The translations under genes and the position numbers were made by a program. A DNA stretch of 64,000 nucleotides from Antedon mediterranea (lineage: Eukaryota; Echinodermata; Crinoidea; Comatulida; Antedonidae): positions 17,272,922-17,336,921 of the forward strand of contig NC_092678.1 in assembly GCF_964355755.1 (NCBI RefSeq), read 5' to 3'. Shown piece after piece: positions 57,200-64,000 of the stretch. Position 1 is the first letter of the stretch. Every line of letters begins with the position of its first letter. The notes below the pieces were generated by a model. That model made no database searches, was not told the origin of the DNA, and saw only the letters and a program-made list of their open reading frames with translations.

Positions 57200-58545
57200 C
57201 ATGCAGTAATACTTGTTTTCACAGAATCTTCACCAGACTATACATTGATACGGTTATACCAATTAATCACAACATAATAAAGCAAACAAAGTTATAGATC
57301 AGGGTTGATGAAATATGTCATTATACCGGTACGCATTTAATTTGTCCATTATAATGTTGTTGTTGTGGACAGTAAAACACCAATATTTATTTACTTTTAT
57401 TCAAAAACTTTTCAACAGGAACAATGTTCCCACTTACAGGTGATGTTATATAAAAAATAAAATATAAAATATATATGTATATACTCAAAAGCACATTACT
57501 CCCATGACGGTATAATTATAATGGACAGGTTCACCAACCCTATGGAAATTACATTATTACATTAAATCAAAAACTCTTGTATGCTATAACTGCAACAATA
57601 AAATTACATCAATATTGTTTAAAAGGCCAAATAAAATAAGCATTTAAGTTTTTTTATTTATTTTTTTCTAAGGAAATAATTAGATGAGAATAAAGGCGGC
57701 TTCTCTCATATAGTGGACCGACCACAGTGTACACGGCAAGTAGGTAGCCTATACTACCGTAATGTTTGTCTATTCGTCAGTATTGGTCATATCCGATATA
57801 TTTTGGTACCAAAAACGTTAAACGAACGATAGAGGTCATGGGTCAATTATCACTAAATTACTGAATTTCCACTATAATAATATATATCTCGTCAGCCAAA
57901 CAAATCTTGAAGCAGATTCATGTTTATGTTCATGTTAACCCATTCGTTATATGCATACAGTATTATCAACTAAGGTATTAACATTAACACTTATTTAGAG
58001 ATATACATTATAGATGATAAGCACATAATCAGCGGCGCTTCACAAACTGTAATAATATTATTTGAAATAAAAAGGTTTTAATTGATTTTTAAATTGTTAA
58101 TTTATATAGATTATAGTAATCCACATTGTTAATGTTACTTGGCAAATTGCAACGGAAAACGAGCGGTCAGCAAATATTTTCGCATAACATCCGTTGCACT
58201 GCCAAACCGACCCTCTAGAAAAAGAAGCCTAAACTATCTTAAAAATAAGACAGATAATCCCAGGAGGCTTTAAATCGATGGTGGGCCTCTTCTCGAGATT
58301 ACATTTTTAAAATAAAGAGTGGCTTCTTTTTGATTTGTTATTTTTTGGAGGTGGGCTTCAATCTTTACGAGGTCGGCTAGCCCACATCAGCTCTTGAAAT
58401 TCGTTTTTCTTTAAAAAAGAATTTCATCAGTGGGGATCGAGATACAAACAAATAGTATTTGTTTTATATGACCTATGAAATATTCATAATAATAACTTTA
58501 TCTTCATTTTAATGAAAAGCGATTATTAATTATAATAATATAGTA
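57200..58545. other. No recognisable gene
   Basis: AT-rich DNA with scattered inverted segments (AGGCTTTAAATCGATGGTGG...TCTTCAATCTTTACGAGG around 58260-58380). No exon supported. Confidence 0.4.
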
Positions 58546-58554
58546 CGGTATACT

Positions 58555-59115
58555 TTATCTATCAAATCTTACTTATAACTAATACAACATAACAACACTA
58601 ATACAATTTACCAAACAACATCCATGTATAGGTATAATGAAATAAGCCAACATCAATTGAAATATAACAACATCGTATCTACCAAATGTTACATAAAACT
58701 AATACAATCCACCAAACTACATCCATAAATGTATAGGTTATATTAATGAAATAAGCCAACATCAATTGAAATAAATACTACATTTCATCTACTAAATCTT
58801 ACATAACACTAATACAATCCACCAAACTACATCCATAAATGTATAGGTATATTAATGAAATAAGCCAACATCAATTCTTACATAAAACTAATACAATCCA
58901 CCAAACTACATCGATAAATGTATAGGTTATATTAATAAAATAAGCCAACATCAATTGAAATAAATACTACATTTTATCTACCAAATCTTACATAAAACTA
59001 ATCCACCGAAGTACTGTAAATCGATAAATGTAAATGTTTAATATTAATGAAAAAGCCAACATTATATACACTGAAATAAAACAACAACTTATCTACCAAA
59101 TCCACCAAACTACAA
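58555..59115. repeat. Minisatellite of about five 105-125-bp units
   Basis: CTTACATAAAACTAATACAA, CCACCAAACTACATCCATAA, ATGTATAGGTTATATTAATG and AAATAAGCCAACATCAATTG recur in order with decay at both edges. Confidence 0.8.
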
Positions 59116-60175
59116 TGTAAATCAATAAGTTTAACCGTAAAACTTTAAAAAGAAGCTCATGGGCTTCTTCTTTATTAGGGCTCTTGGCTGGGCTTCTTTT
59201 CAAGATTACTTTTACAAATGAGAGGGACTTCGAAATGAATTAGCATGCTGTAAATGTTGTCAATTGCTACTACTGTACAACAATACGGATGTTTTTACAT
59301 TTTAAATATTTGCAGACAAGAAGAAGATACAATGAAAGTGTAAGTGTCAATCCTATCTTTATTGTGTGTTGTGCCTGTGTTTGTATAATTATACTTAACT
59401 AACCGTCACACTTCAGTGATTCTATTGTGATGGGTATCAACACAAGCACAGCACAACCATATGGTTTATGCAAATTAGACCTATTTATTATGTATACTTG
59501 TGCAGTGTTCTTTTGTAATATATGTAGCTTGTTGAGTCGATACAATTACAGCTTAGCCTGAAGTGGACTGAGGTTTAGAGGCTTAAAGAAGGCTAGAGTT
59601 AGAGTGAGGGCTGGATTAAAGGGTTTATTAGAAGCATGAAGATGCTGAATGACCTACAGTAGTAGTATAAGTCTTATGTAGCCCACAGCTCAGCTAGAAA
59701 AAGCACGTGTTTGTATTATACTCACTTTATAGGCATATCATTATATCGTTGTAATTATGGTATAACCAATGGTTATGTATTTCTCAAAATAAAGTTTGTT
59801 ATTTATTTGTAGTAAATCGGATCGATGTATGGATTTCCGGATAGAAACAGAAAGATGGAATTAAAGTCTGCAGTATTGAATATTGTTTTGTGCAGAATTA
59901 CATGAAGTACGGTAGCATTTGGAAAAACAAATCATTGTACAATAAATATATGAGGCTTGATTGTTGTGATAATGAAGTGTTGTAAGGTCATTAATGCAAA
60001 ATCGAAAATGCAATAACAAAAACATTTAGAAAACAATAAACTGTAAAAATGATTGATATAAACACGATTAAATTATTAGTCTTCGTCTGGAAATTTCAGA
60101 GGAAACCTTGTTTTTAAGTTTTACGAGTTGTACACAAAGCGTCATCAACAAACAGTTTATTTCCGCAACACTTAC

Positions 60176-60251
60176 TATGGAAAGCAGAGCATATGTCTGC
60201 CACTTCCGCTAACCAGAAGCCGATGGCCAGGATGAAAGTATCCGTGGCCAT
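60176..60251 (-). CDS. Signal-peptide exon of a possible further receptor gene
   Basis: The ATG in AATCAAGATGGCC opens MATDTFILAIGFWLAEVADI and then CSAFH, a plausible signal peptide or anchor. It ends at GTAAGTG in phase 1, the same phase as the first exon of the CUB-LRR gene. Upstream is a splice acceptor (TTCCTTCTGCAG at about 60325), so a 5' UTR intron is likely. I did not find the next exon in 50-60 kb. It starts about 430 bp after the end of the neighbouring LRR gene. Confidence 0.45.
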
Positions 60252-60682
60252 CTTGATTGTAACGTTGTTAACGGAATATGCTTTATCGCATTCTCAGTTC
60301 AGAAATCAGGAGCCATCGTCTGCAGAAGGAAAAAAAACGTAAAAACAATTATTAAAAATGGAAAGAAAATTAGTTGTTGTTTCCGATAATCATAATGCGT
60401 TTCTTTTCAAACGGGGTAGTGGGATATTCCTGAGGAAATTATCGGCCTCGTTTGGGATTTTTACAATTGCCTATATGTTCACATGCAAACTAGGTAGGCC
60501 TAAGTGCCAAGCCGGTTCACACTGAGCATTTACACGTCACGCGAAAAGATTCGCCCGAAGCTAGACAAAGTTCTATCGATTTCGTGCGTTGCAAATTCAC
60601 CGCTTTAACTGAAAATCCACTGACGTTCAACACAGGCATGGGAACGGTGAGAGGGAGGGCAATTGACCTCCCAAAACTTAAA

Positions 60683-60925
60683 TCATGGGATGGCAAATAA
60701 AAATAGCATTTTAAAGAGATTTCTATTCAACAACATATTCTTATAACTCCTTTCGCTCAGCAATACAAACATGATAATATAATAATAACAGCCAGACCGA
60801 GACAATGCACTTGTCGCGAGAAAGGGATTTCTGTAAAATGCTTCTGAATTTGTAAAACTTAATGGAATTGGTATGAATGTCCTTTTGCCGGTCACATTAT
60901 TGTAACTGCTTAAAAAATATAAAAA
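60683..60925 (-). CDS. Putative last exon of second LRR gene
   Basis: Acceptor TTTGTTTTTTTTTCAG, then 80 codons beginning FLYFLSSYNNVTGKRTFIPI and ending with a stop. A hydrophobic stretch CYYYIIMFVLL could be a short membrane segment. It is phase 0, matching the phase-0 end of the 61113-61266 exon. No family recognised. Confidence 0.4.
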   Translation of the reverse strand, partial: FLYFLSSYNNVTGKRTFIPIPLSFTNSEAFYRNPFLATSALSRSGCYYYIIMFVLLSERSYKNMLLNRNLFKMLFLFAIP

Positions 60926-61112
60926 CTGAAAAAAAAACAAACATTGTTTGTCTATAATATACAGAGAATATATAGAGAGAGATGTAAAGTGTACAGCAGA
61001 ATGAAATAAAAGACCAAAAAAAGGAAGAATAAAATATTACTTAGTTAGGTGGATTGTCAGTGTTAAGGTAAGATAACACAGTGCTGTGTATTCATATACT
61101 ACTGTACATTAC

Positions 61113-61266
61113 CGTAAAATCTTCAGTGCTTCTTGTCGAATCCATCGGACACATCAACTCTCGGAATTTTCCCTTTAATATTTCTTTACATGCTGCAAGG
61201 GTAACTCTCGGCTCGCAGACTTCAATTTTATAAACAAGGCAGCAAATGCGGCGATGATCCGAATGC
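61113..61266 (-). CDS. Cysteine-rich exon after the LRRs, second LRR gene
   Basis: 154 nt between AAAATAG and GTAATG, phase 2 in and phase 0 out. It reads HSDHRRICCLVYKIEVCEPR, then LAACKEILKGKFRELMCP. The CC...C-x-P...C-x-x-I arrangement directly after an LRR resembles the hinge of LRR-bearing GPCRs (LGR/RXFP type). It could also be an unusual LRR C-cap. No following seven-helix exon seen. Confidence 0.5.
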
Positions 61267-61764
61267 CTATTTTTGGTGATGTATAAATAAAAACATGATA
61301 GTTATTCACTTTGACCATGGATCAAGAAAAAAATAATAATTTTCCTGAACAAACTAATTTACATCCAAAAATTCAGATTGGTGTTTATGTTTGGTAACTG
61401 AAAACATTTGTTTTTTCCTTTTATTTTTAGTAGTAAACTTTATTAAAACTACAAATGACCTATTTTTTTTTTTTTTTTTTTGCCATATCGACATAGTAAT
61501 TCGATAATGATGTCTTACCTGAATATACGTTCGTACTTTTAAGTCGATTTTATTTGGTTAGATTTAAGTTATCTTATATCTTATGCGAAATTCATGTTGT
61601 TAAGTTAATTTGATTGAAGTATGTGACCATTGTGCCAATAACAATATCAATGTAAACTTGACACCGACTTGTAAGTTCATGTTTGTTTATATTAATTGTA
61701 TATATTAATAAATTGCAAACTTTTGACGATGATCTTAGCTTTAAAAAACCATGTTAATACTTAC

Positions 61765-61836
61765 AATTCGTTTATGTTGATCAAGTTTTCAAAAGTACTA
61801 TCTTTGTAATTTTTTAATTCGTTGCCATGTATCAAA
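61765..61836 (-). CDS. LRR exon (72 nt), second LRR gene
   Basis: The minus-strand acceptor is TTTTTTTTTTGCAG and the donor GTAAGT. Phase 2-2. It reads LIHGNELKNYKDSTFENLIN then INEL, an LRR with a degenerate middle but the correct L/N/F/L spacing. It joins in frame to both neighbours. Confidence 0.7.
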
Positions 61837-62931
61837 CTGCAAAAAAAAATATTTTAAAATAAAAATGAGTAAAAGATTCAGTGGTATTAGGTCATGAAGA
61901 CATTTCTCATTCTTATGTCTTTAGTGGTTTACCCTGTACGTTACTAACTTGGACGTAACGCACGGACGCTGTAATACAAAAATAGGTCATCCGAACTGTT
62001 GCTTTTGATTGAAATATATACAGTAGTTCATTTTAGATATTATATCTAAGCATATATTACTATTATATTTACAATAATTTAAACTAATTTCTTTACAAAA
62101 CAGACAGATTTAACTACAAGTTATGACTTCATACTGTAATTTAAATATGATAATATAATATAACATGTATATCTATCCGTGCCACCACCACCACCACCAC
62201 CAACCATTAATTAAGGAGATATGAGACTTCAAGTGGTAAATGGCGATCATTTTGAATTTATGTTAATTAACCCAATTTCCTTTTGGTAAACTTTAGATAT
62301 GATGTTCATTTGGACCATATCAAGCAAACAAAACCAAACAAAATTGTTGTTGTTGACTTATCTTTACTGGACAAAGATACAATGACCTCATGGCAATGTT
62401 TTAAAGACGCCGTTGTGTGCTCAAATGCGCGTTCATGTCTATGACCGGGGTGACACTGTGTTAAATATGGCACTGATGTTATGTCATTTTAAAGTAGACT
62501 TAATGGTCAAACATCATATTTAAAAAGAAAGCAATGTAATGTTTAGTGAGAGAAAGGTTGTAGTCAAGAGGCAGGAAACTGCATGGGTTGTTTATTGCCT
62601 TTAGACATAAACAGGTACCACCGTACGAGAATCGGGTGTCCAACGGACGAGTACCATGTGTGTATATCGGGAACAAAGCTATTATAAAGTGTACATATTT
62701 TACAGACTATGTCTACGACACATAATCTGTTGTATGACAAGAATTAATGAATATGAGTCCGATAATTGTACAGAGCATCAAACAACTACATGTGGATTAT
62801 TAAACATTTTGACAAACATGGCGTTTCATACGTATGGTACGTGTACACACTGTATAGAAAACATCGAAACGCGACAACAGAAAAAAGACAATAACAGAGA
62901 CTTGGGACAAGTCTATACAGTATTAACTTAC

Positions 62932-63006
62932 AGTTTTGAAAGTGATGAAGCAAAAGCAGAAAATGCACCTTGATCTATGGTAGTTATGACATTATCGTTT
63001 AAATAC
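62932..63006 (-). CDS. LRR exon (75 nt), second LRR gene
   Basis: Acceptor TTCAATATCTGTAG, donor GTAAGT, phase 2-2. It reads YLNDNVITTIDQGAFSAFAS then SLSKL, one LRR with one extra residue. Upstream exons must lie beyond the right edge. The plus-strand frame at 62656-62973 is its shadow. Confidence 0.72.
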
Positions 63007-63009
63007 CTA

Positions 63010-64000
63010 CAGATATTGAAAAAAAAGACACTCATTTCAAACGGATTGATTTAAAACAATATTAATAATAATACTGTACAACAATACAATAAATAGATAA
63101 CCACTACATTTGTCTGCTATATTTCACAGTACAGTTATTTATATTCAGCATTTCAGTGGGCGATTTAGACTTCGTTTGGCACTCGAAACAATGTCAAATG
63201 AAAGGCAAGCTAATTTTTGCCACGAGGAGGTGCAAATCTGAGGGAGCGGAAAATATAAAGTGTACAATTCCAAACAGATATCACCTCAACTTTATTTATA
63301 AAACTTGAAAATCAGAAAAAAAGGAGAGAAGGTAGTGTATTATTTGTTGTTGTTGTCAGATGCCTAAACTCTAGAAAATGATAAATTAAGTTTATCTTAC
63401 GGACGGATAACGCTAATAATAACAATTATTAATTCATAGTTATGCTTTATAGCTTTTTGAGGTTTTTTTTCGTGCACTTAGAAGAACTTATTTAAAGTGC
63501 ATTTTAAGTATTGTTTTTCTTCTAGATTATTTCAGTCATCACAATAGTTATGTTTGTTTTATTTGGAGGTTCAGACTTAAACACAAAGTAGAAAAATGTA
63601 TAAAGTGCACTATGCTGTGTGAAATAAAACTGAAACTGAATGTACGTACCACCACATTAGGTAACCGATGCGCCCTAATTTTGACGTTTTTTATAAGAGA
63701 AAGATACAAACCATGTGTTGCGCGTGCGAATAAAGAACAAGTGCAGCTATTCCACCGTACGGAAGGAAAGATAACCAATGCCTCTCATAATAACATTATT
63801 TTTCATTTAATAATATTTACTAATAATGATAATAACAACTAGATTTGAACTCGTAACTATGGACGAGTTAGGTTATCCGCAGCGAAAATGACACGTGTAC
63901 GTCATACTTTACAATATTGCGCACAGAAAAACGATTATGCCATTGAAAAAATATTAGTGTGCTCTCTATTATATGTCACGTCTAAGTATATAGAGTATAC
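63010..64000. other. Intron of the second LRR gene, nothing else recognised
   Basis: AT-rich DNA with short overlapping frames on both strands (63548-63842) and no motif or splice structure that I can support. Confidence 0.4.

Overview
This window is intron-rich, AT-rich (about two thirds A+T by eye) animal nuclear DNA. Spliced exons with GT-AG borders, non-LTR retrotransposons, tRNA-derived SINEs, many inverted-repeat DNA elements and an obvious excess of the palindrome TAGGCCTA point to a marine invertebrate. An echinoderm is my best guess, but nothing here proves it.

Left third (1-31 kb, minus strand): one large receptor-type gene. It starts with a signal-peptide exon (30738-30798), then a CUB exon (28767-29108) and a cysteine-rich LRR N-cap exon (26672-26787). 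These are followed by a series of 72-nt, phase-2 exons that each encode exactly one leucine-rich repeat (25302, 22811, 21185, 19583, 14598, 7752, 2767), plus two decayed 58-nt LRR exons (15536, 3705). The array has grown by tandem duplication. A unit of about 1.6 kb (LRR exon plus retrotransposon scraps) is repeated between 19.5 and 26.4 kb. A larger 11,831-bp spaced duplication makes 1-6969 and 11832-18800 look base-identical. A nearly intact CR1/L2-type LINE (9.5-12.7 kb, minus) spans the join of the large duplication. An older LINE carrying a SINE insertion lies inside each copy.

Middle (31-41 kb, plus strand): a divergent gene starts at 32999. Five exons encode an SH3 domain, a proline-rich linker and the start of the C-terminal helical domain of an NCKIPSD/SPIN90 orthologue (actin nucleation, Arp2/3). 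Its later exons were not found. The roughly 2.2 kb between the two start codons holds a four-copy tandem array rich in CCAAT boxes.

34-52 kb: a cluster of DNA transposons with AG...CT termini and TTAA target duplications. The best is a 4,666-bp element (44991-49656) inserted in a 134-bp satellite whose sister units preserve the empty TTAA site. It carries a broken gene of an invertebrate family with a PIN-like acidic motif and a C-terminal tesmin/TSO1-type CXC cysteine cluster. Short elements at 34398, 40247 and 46939 share its ends and look like internally deleted derivatives. One of them has landed inside the large copy's own gene. Two other TTAA families (2,835 bp and 428 bp) sit in the same stretch.

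Right end (52-64 kb): LINE-1-like ORF1 debris, SINE-like tRNA relics and satellites. On the minus strand are the 3' exons of a second LRR gene (63006 to 60683) and, just downstream, a signal-peptide exon of a possible third gene (60251-60176). This suggests a tandem cluster of LRR receptor genes.
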